Assembly: GCA_963575745.1 (NCBI GenBank)
Contig: CAUYUJ010013869.1
Span: 62,001-126,000 of the forward strand
DNA: 64,000 bases
Direction of reading: 5' to 3'
DNA from: Prorocentrum cordatum
Taxonomy: Eukaryota > Sar > Dinophyceae > Prorocentrales > Prorocentraceae
Position 1 is the stretch's first letter; every line of letters begins with the position of its first letter. The notes under the pieces were generated by a model. It saw only the letters and a list, made by a program, of their open reading frames with translations, did no database searches and had not been told where the DNA came from. Both the position numbers and the translations under genes were made by a program. This document shows, one piece after another, positions 30,943 to 43,250 of this stretch.

Positions 30943-32830
30943 CTTGAGAGTCTCTGGGGGCACTCTTGGGGCCTCCTGGGAGCTTCCTGAGAGCCTCTTG
31001 GAGGCATCTCTGGGGCCTCCTTGGGCCTCTTGGGGGCCTTCGGGGGCTTGCTTCTCGGGGGCCTCTTTGTCTGTCTTAGGGCGTTCCTGACCCGTCTGAG
31101 GCCGTCGGACGCCGTCTTGGGGGCCTCTCTTGGACGACTTGGGGCCCTCTTGGGGTGCTCCAGGGCCGTCTCGGAGGCCTTCTTAGGCGTCTTGGAGGCC
31201 TCTTGGGCAGTCTTGGGGCCCTCTCGGCGTCTTGAGGGCCTCTTGGGCCGTTCTGGGGCCATCCTGGAGGACTCTTGGGCGATCTTGGGGCGATCTTCGG
31301 GGGCACGTGGGCCGTCTCTAGCCGTCGGAAGGCCGAACACACGCAAATGCACAAATCTGTCCAACACCTTGTTGGAAAATCCATAGGTTTGGTCTCCTCG
31401 GGCCTTCCTAGAGGCCTCTTGGAGGCCTCTTGGGCTGTCTTGGAGGCCACTTTGGGGCCTCTTCGGCCGTCTCGAACCATCTTGGAGCCATCTTGGGCCG
31501 TCTTGGCGGCCTCTTGGGCGGACTTGGAGGCATCTCGGACCCTCTTCGGCCGTCTTGAAGGCCATCTTGGACCATCTTGGGCGAAATTGGAGACCATCTT
31601 GGCCATCTTGGAGGCCATCTAAGCCGTCTCGGAGACGTGTTCTGTGCAGCGGCGGCGCGCTGGGCCGAAGCCCCGGGGAGAAATCTTCTATGGCACAGAG
31701 CCAAAACCACGCCGTAAGAAGTTTAGCACTCCAGGCACCCCTGTGAGAAATCAACAGGGGGCGGCGGATGGAAGACGCCTGCGGCGAGTCACCGCCGCCC
31801 CCTGCCTTCCAGAATCGCCCGTGTGGCCGAACGTTGTGGCAAGAGCTCTTCCAAGCTATCGGACCATATGTTCCCCCAGACCATTCGGGGAACACGTGGG
31901 AGAGGATGGCGGGGAAGATCAAGAGGAGGCGGAGGAGGAGGAGGAGGAGGAGGAGGAGGAGGAGGAGGAGGAGGAGGAGGAGAGGGAGAAGGAGGAGGAG
32001 GAGGAGGGGGCATCTTGGCAGCATCTGGGGACACTCTTGGAGCCCTTTCGGAGCTTCCTGGGAGCCTCTTGGAGGCATCTTGGGGGTTCTCTTGGAAGCC
32101 TCTTAGGCCATCTTAGAGCCATCTTGGGCCGTCTCGGTGGGCTCCTGGCCCGTCTGACGCCGTCGGAAGCCGTCTTGGGGGGTCCTCTCTGGGCCGATTT
32201 AGGGCCTTCTTGGGGTGCTCCAGGGCAGTCTTGGAGGCCTTCTTCTTAGGCGTCTTGGAGGCCTCTTGGGCCGTATTGGGTCCCTCTCGGGCTCGTCTTG
32301 AAGGCCTCTTGGGCTGCTCTGGGGCCATCCTGGAGGCCTCTGGGGCGATCTTGGGGCGATCTTTGGGGGTTCTTGGGCCGTCTCGGGCCGTCAGAAGGCC
32401 GAAAAGAAGCAAATGCCAAAATCCTTTAGAAATCAATGGACAATCCATGATTTTGGCCTCTTCGGGCCTTCTGGGGGGCTCTCTTGGAAGCCTCTTAGGC
32501 CATCTTAGAGCCATCTTGGGCCGTCTTGGTGGGCTCCTGGCCCGTCTGACGCCGTCGGAAGCCGTCTTGGGGGGGCCTCTCTGGGCCGACTTAGGGCCTC
32601 CTTGGGGTGCTCCAGGGCAGTCTTGGAGGCTTCCTTGGGCGTCTTAGAAGCCTCTTGGGCCGTCTTTGGGCCCTCTTTGGGCCGTCTTGGGGGCCTCTTC
32701 GGCAGTCCTGAGGCCATCTTGGAGGCGTCCTGAGCGATCTTGAGGCGGTCTTGGGGGTCTCTTGGGCCGTCTTGGGTCGTCGGAAGGACGAACCGAAACA
32801 CATCCCCAAATCCACCAAACACTCAAGGAG
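30943..32830 (+). repeat. higher-order array of ~11-bp GGCCNTCTTGG units
   Basis: Continuous phased units with TTGG spacing of 10-12 bp. Three larger blocks are homologous (about 31081-31325, 32141-32400, 32532-32780). Each carries CCCGTCTGA, GCCGTCGGA, TTGGGGTGCTCCAGGGC and GGCGTCTT in the same order, and each ends in GTCGGAAGG or GTCAGAAGG plus a short AT-rich non-repeat. Copy 2 of the 145-bp repeat (31771-31921) interrupts the array. Confidence 0.85.
31659..31769 (+). repeat. dispersed repeat, copy 1 (pairs with 33994-34090)
   Basis: GCTGGGCCGAAGCCCCGGGG at the left and CAACAGGGGGCGGCGGAT at the right also frame 33994-34090, with a middle part (CAAAACC, TAGCAC) only loosely alike. Confidence 0.65.
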
Positions 32831-32984
32831 AACCTTTTTTTTCCCCCTACCTAGGCTCTGCCTAGAAGGGTTATTACCCTGTATCTTAAAGGGACCGGGC
32901 AGTGGGAACCGGCCGGGGCGGTTCCCCCGGCATCCGCCCCGCGTTTCCCCCAGTTACGTCCCCTTAGTTTAGCGTCGCGTATCT

Positions 32985-33684
32985 CATCTTAGCTTAGTTT
33001 TTGTTCATATTAGCTTAGCTTAGCTTAATCTTAGCTCAGGTTTGTCTTAGCTTAGCTTACCTTCATCTTAGCTTCGCTGAGCTTTAGCATGGCAGAGGAC
33101 AGCATAGCATAGCGTAGCATAGCATAGCGCAGCACATCATATCATAGCATAGCCCAGCATAGCATAGCATAGCGCAGCATAGCATAACATAGCATAGCGC
33201 AGCACAGCACAGCATAGCACAGCGCAGCATAGCATAGCATAGCATAGCATAACATAGATAGCATAGCAGCAAATCACAGGCACATCAACAGCAGCGACAG
33301 CAAAGCAACGCACAAGCAACGCAAAGCAAAGCAAAGCAACAACAAAAGCAAAGCAAAGGAAAAGTAACGCAAAAGCAATGTGCGACAGATTCCGAGCTAG
33401 CCTCGATGGCCCGACCGGAGCCCCCGCAAGCAGTGCCTTAGCATAGCATAGCGCAGCTTAGCATAGCATAGCATAGCACAGCCTAGCATAGCACAGTGCA
33501 GCATGACATAGCATAGCTTAGCATAGCTTAGCATAGCGCAGCATAGCATAGCATAGCATAGCGCAGCATAGCATAGCATAGCATAGCATAGCATTGCATA
33601 GCATAGCATAGCATAGCATAGCATAGTATAGCATCGCGCAGTACAGCATGGCATAGCATAGCATAGCATAGCATAGCATAGCAA
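32985..33684. repeat. pentanucleotide arrays (TTAGC)n and (GCATA)n
   Basis: (TTAGC)n variants at 32985-33080, (GCATA/GCGCA)n at 33086-33260 and again at 33436-33684. The 33262-33400 gap is (GCAAA)-like. The reading frames (Met-Leu-Cys-Tyr-Ala) are products of the 5-bp period, which gives 15-bp codon cycles. Confidence 0.9.
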
Positions 33685-33734
33685 CTAATGCTGCTTTCCT
33701 AGGGGCTCCAACTTCTAGGTAGGGTCGCACTGGG

Positions 33735-34440
33735 GTAGTTGGCCTCTTCGGGCTCTCCTGGAGGACGTCTTGGAGGCCTCCTAGGCCATCTTAGAGGAAT
33801 CTTGGGTCCATCTTGGCCGTCTTGGAGGGCATCTTGGGCCGTCTTGAGGCATCTTGGAGCCATTTTACCCATCTTGGAGGCCATCTTGGCCGTCTTGGAC
33901 GCATCTTGGAGGCCATGCCCGGCAATCTTGGCTGGCTTGGAGGCGACAGGGGGAAGCATCCGGGCATTTTGAGAACCTTCCAGGACCCCGGCGGGACGGG
34001 CCGAAGCCCCAGGGAGTTTCTCAACAAAAACCTAAACCGACAGGGTCTAGCACGCCGGGCTGTGGCAAGCCAACAGGGGGCGGCGGATCTAGCGGCCTTC
34101 AGCCCATCCCGCCACCGTGCCTGAGTTGTAGGCCAGAGGCCTCCTGGATGCCTGCGAGGATTTCTTGGGAGGCCTCTTGGAGGCGGTTTTGGGGGTGTCG
34201 TGTGGCGTCTTTGGGACCTTTTGGAGCCTGATGTTGGCCTCTCTGGGCCTCTTGTGGGCCTCTTGGGGCCTCTTAGACGCACCTCGGTGGCTTGCGGGGG
34301 ATCTTCGGGCGAAGGGCTTATAATGTCAGTTCGTGTTCCCCGTCTTGGGGGCCTCTTGGGCCCCTCTTGGGAGCTCTTGGGCCGGTTTGGGGCGATTTTG
34401 GGCGCCTCTTGTGCCGTCTTGGACATTCTGGAGACCGAAC
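33735..34440 (+). repeat. ~11-bp phased repeats with an intervening dispersed repeat
   Basis: GGCCATCTTGGCCGTCTTGG-type units at 33735-33935 and 34130-34440. The second copy of the GGGCCGAAGCCCC/CAACAGGGGGCGGCGGAT repeat (33994-34090) lies between them. (GA)n follows at 34472-34495. Confidence 0.8.
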
Positions 34441-36389
34441 AGGCGGTAATGCGAACCACATAATTATATAGAGGGAGAGAGAGAGAGAGAGAGAAAAACA
34501 GAAACAGAAAAAACAAAAAAAACATGGAGTGTCGACGAGTTGGGCCTGTTGGGCCGTCCTCCAGAGCCTCCAAAACGGCCCAAGAGGCGCTTTCCAGGAC
34601 GGTCCCCGGGGCCCTCTGAATCCATGTTGGACATGCACGTCCCGCACAAGACGTCCCTGGCCTCTCACACAGTCACGCGGGGACCCCCCCAGAGCGCCCG
34701 GGAGCGCCCGGAACTCCGGGTTGCGGGCCCCTTTGAAGCACACTTGCAGAACTCAACGCAGAGAACTCTCGAAGGTTGATAGACCTCCTACCCTGACACG
34801 TCGATTAGCGAATTGGCCGTTTTCGGTTCGTGAGAGGGCGTCGCGGCCGCTTTCGGTCCTAGGCCGTTTTCACTAAAGGGTGGTTTACTAAAGGGAACTT
34901 TGTCCACCGCCGAAACTAGTGCCTCGTGCCTGGCACGGTGGTGCATTTGGGCGAATGCGCGATCAGAACCTGGCCAATTTTTACCAGAAGGAACAATGTC
35001 TGTTTCAGCGTCCGCTTGCAACCCCCAGAAAAATTTGGGTTGAGTTTTGGACATGCACATGTCATATCACATCGAACGCTCCGCATTGTACTAGCTGTCG
35101 GGGATGAGGGTGGGGTCGATGAAGGGACTGGTTGGGATGGCACGAATAAACATTTTGGATGCTCGCTCGTGCATAGCACTGGAGGGGTGCAATCTGTTGA
35201 TGGGAGTCTGCCAGGTCTGGCTCCGGCATGGAAGACGAGGTAATGCATATGGTGCTGGCTGTGGTGCAGGGGACGTGGCACAAGCCATTGCGACCCATGT
35301 GGCCCACGATGCGGCGCAAGTTATGTGTCAGGAAGGAAAGAACACACAGACACAAGGAATCGTCGATTCCCAGGGAAATATAAGAAAGTATGTGAAACGG
35401 GGGGGAAGACGAAAACCCAGAAATATTGGAATCCTTGTACTTGTGTCTATTTATGTGTGTGTCCTTGGGCCCCTTCAATGTAGCCCAAGCCGTGCGGCTC
35501 ACACTTTGTGGTGCAACATCTGCGGTTCCAGATGCGCGGCGCAAACGGCGCGCCAGCTAACGCACGATACGCGCCCACGAGTCGCCCACGACGGACGGCG
35601 CCTGGGCGAAGACCTGGAAGCGCCCGCCCGCGCGCGAGACGCAGGCTTTTATTTGCAGTTGTGCGCGAGGACGAGGAGGAGAGGAGGAGGAGGAGGAGGA
35701 GGAGGAGGAGGAGGAGGAGTAGGAGGAGGAGGGGGAGGAGTTTGCCTACCACGTTACGGGAGCCCCTGGTTTGATTTCTGCTCGGCCCCCGCCCTTTGCC
35801 AGGAGCGAGATGATCGAGGGAGGTGCGCTTGCTCTTTCTGCGGGCGTTGGTTGGCGCATCATTCGGCTGTGGCATGTCCCGCTTGCTTTTAATCGCGCGC
35901 GTCGTGCATTGCCTTTGCGGTATGGTGAGCTCACACGACCTTCCTCCCGAAGAAGAAACGCCACACATTGAATTGCCAGGGCTCCGCGCAGATGTTTTGG
36001 ACCTGTGCTGGACCCTCCTGGCGGCGCCTCTGACGCCGCCCTTGGTGCGCTCCGCGCGCAAAGGGAGTGAGGGCCCACGCCGATCCAAGAGGTCCACGCG
36101 GAGCTCCGGAAGCTTGTGTTCCTGCCGTTCGGTGCGCCTGCAGTTCTCTGTGCACGCTGGTGATCAGTCAGGGACGGAACGTGACGGCGAAGATGGGGAC
36201 ACCTTTGCCGCTCAGGGCAGAACTTGCACGCTACTCGCACGCACACGTCTTTGCTTGGAGGTCGGCGGCAGCGGCACACCTAGAGGGGCCAACATATATT
36301 GTGTACATGTTCTCCAGAGAGGCTGGCGCTATAGGAATCCTAGCTCAAAGCCTACTCCTTGGTCCGTTGCCCCCCCTGATTCCTGTGCC
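34441..36389. other. spacer, no gene recognised
   Basis: Mostly unique sequence. A GGCCGTTTTC/ACTAAAGGG repetition lies at 34817-34900 and (GGA)n at 35682-35745. A frame near 35790-35890 has CSFCGRWLAHHSAVACPAC, a possible CxxC-H-C zinc motif, but the frame is short and unsupported on either side. Confidence 0.4.
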
Positions 36390-36755
36390 CCCCCCCGCTT
36401 ATTCCTATGGCTGTGCCTATGCGTATTCCTATGCCTCCCCCTAGCTCCTATGCCTACGCCTATGCCTATGCCTATGCCTATGCCTATGCACCACCTCTGA
36501 GCGCTCCTATGCCTATGCCTATGTCTATGCCTATGCACCACCTCTGGGCACCCCTTTTTTCAAATGGCATCCCCCTTTATTTCCCATGGCACTCCTTCCC
36601 CTTTTTCCAATGGCACCCCTCTTATGTATACTTGCTTGCTTGCTTGCGCGCGCGCTTGCGCGCGCTTGCACGCTTGCGTGCTTGCCTGCTTGCTTATTTG
36701 CTTGCTTGCTTGCTTGCTTGCACGCTTGCACGCTTGCACGCTTGCTTGCTGAGTT
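36390..36755. repeat. (TATGCC)n and (CTTG)n arrays
   Basis: Hexanucleotide CCTATG at 36405-36535 with C-rich interruptions, then CTTG tetranucleotides mixed with CGCGCG and CACG at 36629-36752. Confidence 0.85.
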
Positions 36756-38219
36756 GCAGATTCCAAGCATGCTCCATTCCTCTGATTCCTTGATTTGAGT
36801 CGTCTTATTTATATATTTGGAGTCAATTCTGGCTGAGGCCTAGAGTGGCAACACATGTGTGGGGCACTCAACTACGAGGGCCTGGCGTTGCTCACGATTC
36901 GGCGTGAAACATGGGCGTTTTGCCATGCGGCAGCGATTTCGATGAGTGCTACACGCGCAGGTGACAAGTATGACGTTGCACGACGGTTGTTGTTCATCGT
37001 CGGTCTTGCTGGCTTGCCTGCTCACATGGAAACAGTGATAGTCTCGCCAGGGGGGCAACTCGACCTGGAGAACAGCGGGAGGGACTACTCCATGGGCGAG
37101 GCTCACCCAGGGATGCGTACAGTGCTGGTCCTTGCCTGGATCCTTTCGGACGCCCGAGTTATCCAGGATCACTCCGGTCCAGGGTAGCTGCGGTTTGAGG
37201 CCCCCGTCGCACCAACCAGGAGATACCCTTGGCCACCCCCAGCCCCGATGCTTCGGGAGTGGTCGCACGCCCGAGCTCTCCAGGACCACCCTGCTTCCTG
37301 GGCCACTGCGGCCTGGGCCCCCCGCCCCGAGGCACGATCCAGGAGTTGTTCCTGAATCCCTGACCTCACCACCCACCAGAACCCCCAAAACCCAACCCGA
37401 AGGCCTCAATTTGCCATACATTTCCAGCGGGGGGGGGGTCGGGGAACATTGAAAAAACACAGATAGAACCCTTATCCCCCCCAACCCGAAGCTCGGGTCT
37501 TCGGGTCGGGTTGGGGTGGTCTGGTAGGTAGTCATGACCACGCCCGGCCCCGATGTGACTCAAGGCCCTGAACGCTGCGCACCGTTTCCAAGCGCAGGCT
37601 CCGTGCAGCGACAGCCACGGGTGTGCCAGCCCTCCTCGGCTGCTTGGCCGGCACCGCGAGAGGAGGCGCTCCCCGCGCCGACCAGGGCTTTCCCCCCCCC
37701 TGGCAGCAGCCGCCCTGGGAGGAGCGGCAGAAGGGTGCGCCAGGAGGCGCACGGGAGGGCGAGCGGAGGAAGGAGGAGGAGCAGGAGCAGGGAGCAGAAG
37801 CAGCAGGGGTGGTGAACATATTGGAATGGCTACTCGTCGTCCTCCTCCTCCTCCTCCTCCTCCTCCTCCTCCTTCTCCTCCCTCCTCCTCCTCCTCCTTC
37901 CTCCTCCTCCTCCTCTTTTCTCCAGAGCGGTGAAACAAGGCAGATTGACTAAGCTGAGCAGTCTGAGGCTTCGTCCTCACACGAGGCCCACCCACTGTCG
38001 GAACCGGCATTCCTTCGTCCTGCCCGGCCCCCGAGCTCGATAACCCAATCGAGGTCACAAGCAGCAGGGGGAGGAGGTGGAGGAGGAGCGTAAGGACCGA
38101 GGATCCTCAGGACGCGTGCTTACCCCACGCAACCCCGCCGGCGGATCCTGGCATCGCCTGCGTGGGGGGGGCTCGGTGGACAAGCACTCCCGTTGGCGCT
38201 AGCACACGTCCTGAGGGTC
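36756..38219. other. spacer with a ~118-bp duplication
   Basis: ACGCCCGAGTTATCCAGGAT (about 37149) recurs as ACGCCCGAGCTCTCCAGGAC (about 37267), with following CTGCGG and GGCCCC blocks. A hairpin (CCCAACCCG/CGGGTTGGG) lies at about 37487-37516 and (CTC)n at 37838-37920. No gene seen. Confidence 0.5.
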
Positions 38220-38960
38220 ATCAGAAGGAGGAGCTGGAGCAGGAGCTTGGGGATGAGGACGAGGGGAAATCGGCAGGAGCAGGAGCAGGAGCAGCAGCAG
38301 GAGGAGGAGGAGGAGGGCGATGGAACGGAAGAGGCCGATGATGAGGGCGTCCGAGAAGCGGGGATGATATATGGGGGAGACGGGGGAGCAGGTTGATGAT
38401 GATGATGATGATGATGATGATGAGGAGGAGGAGGAGGAGGAGGAGGAGGAGGAGCAGCAGCAGCAGCAGCAGCAGGGAGGAGAGCGGCAGGCAGGAGGGG
38501 AATGCTGATGAGGACGAACGAGAAGGGAGGATGTGTGAGGGCGGAGGGAGGAATGAGGAGCAGGAGCAGGATCTGGTGAACAAGGTCGAACGAGTCAGGG
38601 GGGCCCGTGCATTCCTACCCCCACCCCTGAACATACGAACTAATGGTGTCGCGGTTTGGTTTTGGGACTGGTGCGCATTCCCTCTGGCGATCGGGAGGCG
38701 TTTGCACGCGGTCCGGCTTCCAACGACTTGGCAAGAGGGGGAGAAGATATTGGCCACGCAAGGGCGCGAGCGGAAACTCACAGAATTCCCGTGCGCGGCG
38801 CCGCTGCGAGAGCACCCTCGAGCCATTCAGCCCTCTTGGTGCGCCTGTTTTCCACCGCCACCACAATCAGCAGAAGGGGGAGGGGTCGTCCTCCTCCTCC
38901 TCCTCCTCCTCCTCCTCCTCCTCCTCCTCCTCCTTCTCATCATCATCATCATCATCATCC
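38220..38960. repeat. mixed GAGCAG, GAT, GAG, CAG and CTC microsatellites
   Basis: (GGAGCA)n at about 38272-38302, (GAT)n at 38393-38422, (GAG)n and (CAG)n at 38423-38475, (CTC)n plus (CAT)n at 38890-38962. The 38560-38880 stretch between them is unique and unassigned. Confidence 0.75.
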
Positions 38961-39674
38961 TCCTCCACCTCCTTCCCCCCTCCAACTTATGGTGGTGGTG
39001 GTGGTGGAAAACAGGCCCATCACCTCTTTTGCTCGGCTCAATTTCCCATCCTCGCGGAGAAGACGGATCGCGCGCTGCGCTAATGCAGCGCTGCCGCTTT
39101 CGAGCAGCATCTGCGCCGCGCCTGGGTGAGGGCCCGGCGTCGCGCGACCCCGCTGCCGCTGCCGCTGCTCAGCGATGCCGCGACGGACAGCACAAAAAAA
39201 CACCACGCGGGATCGGGAACGCAACTTCCAGGTGAATCTACAGTGAAAACGTATAGTAAGGACGCGTGGCAAGGACGCAAGACCCTTGGAGGCCGAAGTT
39301 GAAGTATTCGGGCCTGCGAAAATTGCTAGGGGCGGGCCGCAGAGGCTGAGGCAGGCAAGGACCCAAACGTACCCTTGAAAAAGTCGTTTGTCCTTACTCT
39401 GCGCGTTGACTGTACGGGGGGTTGGGGCGAGAGCGACACCGCGCCCTTTCGCGCGAGATGCGTGCCGCGCCCAGCTCCTGCCACGCATTTTGCAACGTCG
39501 ACGGCCGCGCGTCCATGTTTGCAGGAGAAATTACGCTGTGTTTTTTGTTTTGGAGAGGGGGATGGATGGGATTGACCCCGTGGATGGGGTGGCTGTCGGC
39601 CGGCTAGATGGCAGAGTGGGGGCGTAAGAGGTCCTAGGACAAGGGTGAGGATGGTTAATGCGAGGAAACGATTT

Positions 39675-39707
<33 letters not shown>

Positions 39708-40339
39708 CACACTTTAAAAAAATAGCAAAAAACAACAACAAAAAACGCCTCCCCCCCCCCCCCTCCCCGGACCCCCCAAAATGATTGAGTGGGGCGGACT
39801 AATAGAATTCAGCCGCCGGAAACTGTTTTTTTATTCGTCCGTCCCCCGGCGCTCGCTTCATAGATGACAGCCTACCCCTCCCTCCCATCCCTTACCATGG
39901 CGTAGATCCCCTCTCTACTCGCACAGTTGGATGTCGAGCAGGGCAATGATCTCGAAAGGGTACGCGATGCATTGTAGAGCACGGCGTGGCAGGGCGTTGA
40001 AGAGCACCGCAAAGCGTAGTATGTCACAGCATGGCGTGGCGTGGCGCAGTGCAGAATTGCATTACAAATCTTTGCAACGCAAAGCATGGCATCGCACAGC
40101 GGCCCCGAACATAACATTGCATAGCATGGCGTTCAATATCAAAGCGTAGCATGGCAGAGCACGACGTGGCACGTTCGTCGCCGCAGACGGTCCACCTGCT
40201 TTGCCTTTCTCCGCCAGAATTCTCTTCCGCGCGCGCCGTTGCGCAATTCGAGGGGGGGCGGCCGCGGGGCGCCCGCTTCCCTTCCCTGACTCCGGATCCG
40301 CCCTACGTTGGGGAAATTCGTAATTAAGTAGGGCTTGGA
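38961..40339. other. spacer with (TA)n and GCATGGCGTGGC repeats
   Basis: (TA)n at about 39675-39710, a C run near 39750. 39930-40170 holds AGCATGGCGTGGC and GCAAAGCATGGC units (5-bp based, related in style to the (GCATA)n array). No gene supported. Confidence 0.5.
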
Positions 40340-40510
40340 ATTTCCGCCTTACTTTTCAAGCCCCGCCGATGCGAATTTCCGCTCTACTTTTCTGTTGTCG
40401 TTTCCGCCCTATTTCTGTGGATTTTCGCACCATTTCATGTTGTGTGCAGAAATTTCCGCCCTACGTTTTCGGCTCCTTATAGGTGGATTTCCGACGCAAT
40501 TTTAAGTTGG
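40340..40510 (+). repeat. degenerate TTTCCGCCCTAC tandem repeat
   Basis: Six copies of (A)TTTCCGCCCTACTTTT variants (GAATTTCCGCCTTACTTTTC, GAATTTCCGCTCTACTTTTC, GTTTCCGCCCTATTTC and others) at 28-45 bp spacing. Confidence 0.75.
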
Positions 40511-40559
40511 GGAAAAAAAAACCAAAGTCGGGCGGATCTGGAGATAGGGTTGCCCGCCG

Positions 40560-40961
40560 AGCCGGAGAGGGGAGGAGGAAGAGGAGGAGGAGGAGGAGAG
40601 GAGGAGGAAAAGGAGGAAGCCCCTTCTCAGGCCAGAGAGGCGTTCAACCGCGTGGCCCAGCGCTATGGCTGGTTGACGCAGTGAGGCGCCTCCCGAGTCC
40701 AGGGCCCGCACAGCGGCGGGGTCCATCCCGACCAGCGAAAGGAGGAGGAGGAGGAGGAGGAGGAGGAGGAGGAGGAGGAGGACGAGGAGGACGAGGAGGA
40801 CGAGGAGGACGAGGAGGAGGAGGAGGAGGAGGAGGAGGAGGAAACGAGGAGGAGGAGACCAGGGGGGGAATCGGAGGGTGCCGGGTTGAGGGGGACCAGA
40901 AGGAGGAGGAGGAGGAGGAGGAGGAGGAGGAGGAGGAGGAGGAGCAGGAGCAGGAGCAGGA

Positions 40962-41017
<56 letters not shown>

Positions 41018-42548
41018 ACGAGGAGGATGTCCAAGGCGATGGGCTGGCTGGTTGACAGGGATGTCCGCGCACAGCAACAGCCAGGTTGAATGTACATTTC
41101 TCCGTGGGTGGTTCACCTCCCGCTGCTGCCGTTCTCCCCATGATCTTCCTTCCCCGCTCCCCCATTCCCCGTTCCCCCACCCATCGCCTGTCGACTTTTG
41201 TTCTCCCCTCCCCTGACCTGGGGTGCGAATCTGCGGGGTCCTTCCCACACGAGGTTGTACCGATCTGTGGTGAAGCGGAACGGATGAGCAGTTTGGGTAG
41301 GTCAGGCTACGGTGCGAGAGGGGGGGGTGCAAGAGAGAGGCAGAAGAGCAAAGCGGCTGATGGACGATCATGAGGAGGCAGGAGGGCCAGGGAGGAGGGG
41401 CGGGGGGGGGTGGCAGCGAGGAGGGTACGGGGGCCAGGGACGAGGCTGGGGAGGGGACCGAGGAGGGGCGGGGAGACGAGAGGCGAAGCGGGCGAGGAGC
41501 GAGAGTCAGGAGGAACACTGGCCCGGTGGAGGGGGTGCGGGGAGGGGGGGGGGGGGGGAGCACCGACGAGGGATAGCGACACACGCACCCCCACCGCGTT
41601 GTCCTCCTCGGCCCCTCGTGATCGCGACTCTCAGCTTCCGCGAGCAGGGGGGGGAGGGAGGGAGGGAGGGACGGGGGGGAGGGAGGCAGGAGGGAGGGAG
41701 GGAGAGGAGGGAGGAGGGAGGACGAGGACGAGGACGAGGACGAGGAAGAGGACGAGGATGAGGACGAGGAGGACGAGGAGGAGGAGGAGGAGGACGAGGA
41801 GGAGGACGAGGAGGAGGGCGGGACGATGGGGGGCAGGAGTGGCCCGCACAGGCCAGCGCTCACAGCGAGCGGCAGCAGACCCGTGGTCGCACCAGATTGG
41901 GTCCCCGCGGCTGCGCTCCGCTCTCCCCTCCCTCCCGCCAAGAAGAAAGATCGGGGGGGGGGGCAAACGATGAGGGGGGGGCAAACGATGGGGGGAGGGG
42001 GGGGCAAACGATTGGGGGGAGGAGGTGGGAGCGGGGGGAGGAGAGGGGAGCGGGGGCAGGAGGGGAGGGCGGCGGCGGCGCGCCGAGGCGGGGGGGGGGG
42101 GGGAGAAAGGGAGGGAGCCGCGAGAGCATTGGTCGACGTGCTTCCGCCCGTCTTGCTCCCTCCCTGGCGCTCCCTTCCCCCCCCTCCCCCCCTCGCGTTC
42201 TTCGCTCGTGTTGCGTCTCTCCCCGTTCTCCCCCTGCCTCCGGCCCATTCTCCCACCTCCCCCTCCTCCGCGCTCCCTCGCCCCCCACCTCTCTCTGCCT
42301 CCCTGTCCGCGTTCTTCTTCAATCCTGCCTTGCCCCTCTTCCCGCCTCCCTCCACTCGCCCTCCCTCCTCCATTTTCCATTGTTCCCCCTCCCCGCCGCT
42401 GTTCCTCTCTCCCCTGAAGACGGCCTGGGAGTCGCGCGGCAACTCCACTTTCCGCATCCGAGTCCTTCCTCCTCGTTGTCGCCCCCCTCCTTTACCCTCC
42501 TCGGCCTTCCTCTGGTCCTCTGGCTCCTCCCAGTCCTTCACTCCAGTC

Positions 42549-42588
<40 letters not shown>

Positions 42589-43250
42589 TTCGTCCTCGTC
42601 CACCCCATTCCTCATCATAATTGTCCTCCTGCTCGTGCTTCTGCCTCGTCCGATCGCGCACCACACGATTTTTTTTTTTTGGGGGGGGGGTCCGCCATGA
42701 CACGCGTCCGCAGATGTAGACAAGTCGCCGTCGCCGCAATGGAACGGGATGGGTGGGTGGGGCAAGATGCTGGCCGGATATATCATGAGCTCACCTAGCT
42801 TGCCCCCCCTCTTCTCCCCCCCCCTCGCCCCTTCCTTCCCTTTCCCCCCCCTCCCCCCCACCCTACCTCATCCTCCCTCCTGTGCTTCCCCCTCGCCCTC
42901 TCTCCCTCCCTCCCTCCGTCCTCCGCCCTCCTCCGGCTTTTCTCATCCCACATGCGTCTCCATACCCTCGTCCGTCGTGCTCCTATGTTGCTCCGTCTTG
43001 CTCTCATGTTGGGGCGTTCACTCCTCCTCGCCCTCATTGTCCTTGTCTCTCATCCCTGCCTCTGCGACTCCCTCCTTGTTCGGAGTTTCGACCTTCACCT
43101 CGTCCCGATCCTCATCCTTCTCTTCTCACTCGCCATCGTGCTGTTCGTGCTTGTTCTCCTCCCCAGTGACCCATCGTCCTGCCCGTTGTCCTGCTCCTTC
43201 TCCCCCCCCCCTGCTCCGAAGATTTCTCGTTCTGATAACCACTCCTCCTC
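40560..43250. repeat. purine-rich then pyrimidine-rich low-complexity block
   Basis: 40560-41035 has GGA and GAC triplets and (GGAGCA)n at 40943-41015. 41360-42110 is G-rich on the + strand. 42170-43240 is C/T-rich. (CTG)n lies at 42549-42585. The apparent 745-codon minus-strand frame and its plus-strand counterparts are low-complexity. I call no gene. Confidence 0.8.

Noticed and set aside
33086-33684. CRISPR-like regular repeats
   Set aside because: The unit is a 5-bp microsatellite without spacers, and the genome is eukaryotic.
36855-37187. 110-codon ORF with ordinary composition
   Set aside because: No start context, homologous motif or neighbouring exon; downstream part overlaps the ~118-bp duplication.
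40502-42739. 745-codon minus-strand ORF
   Set aside because: Built of poly-Ser, Pro, Arg and Gly from microsatellites in all frames; no domain or normal composition.
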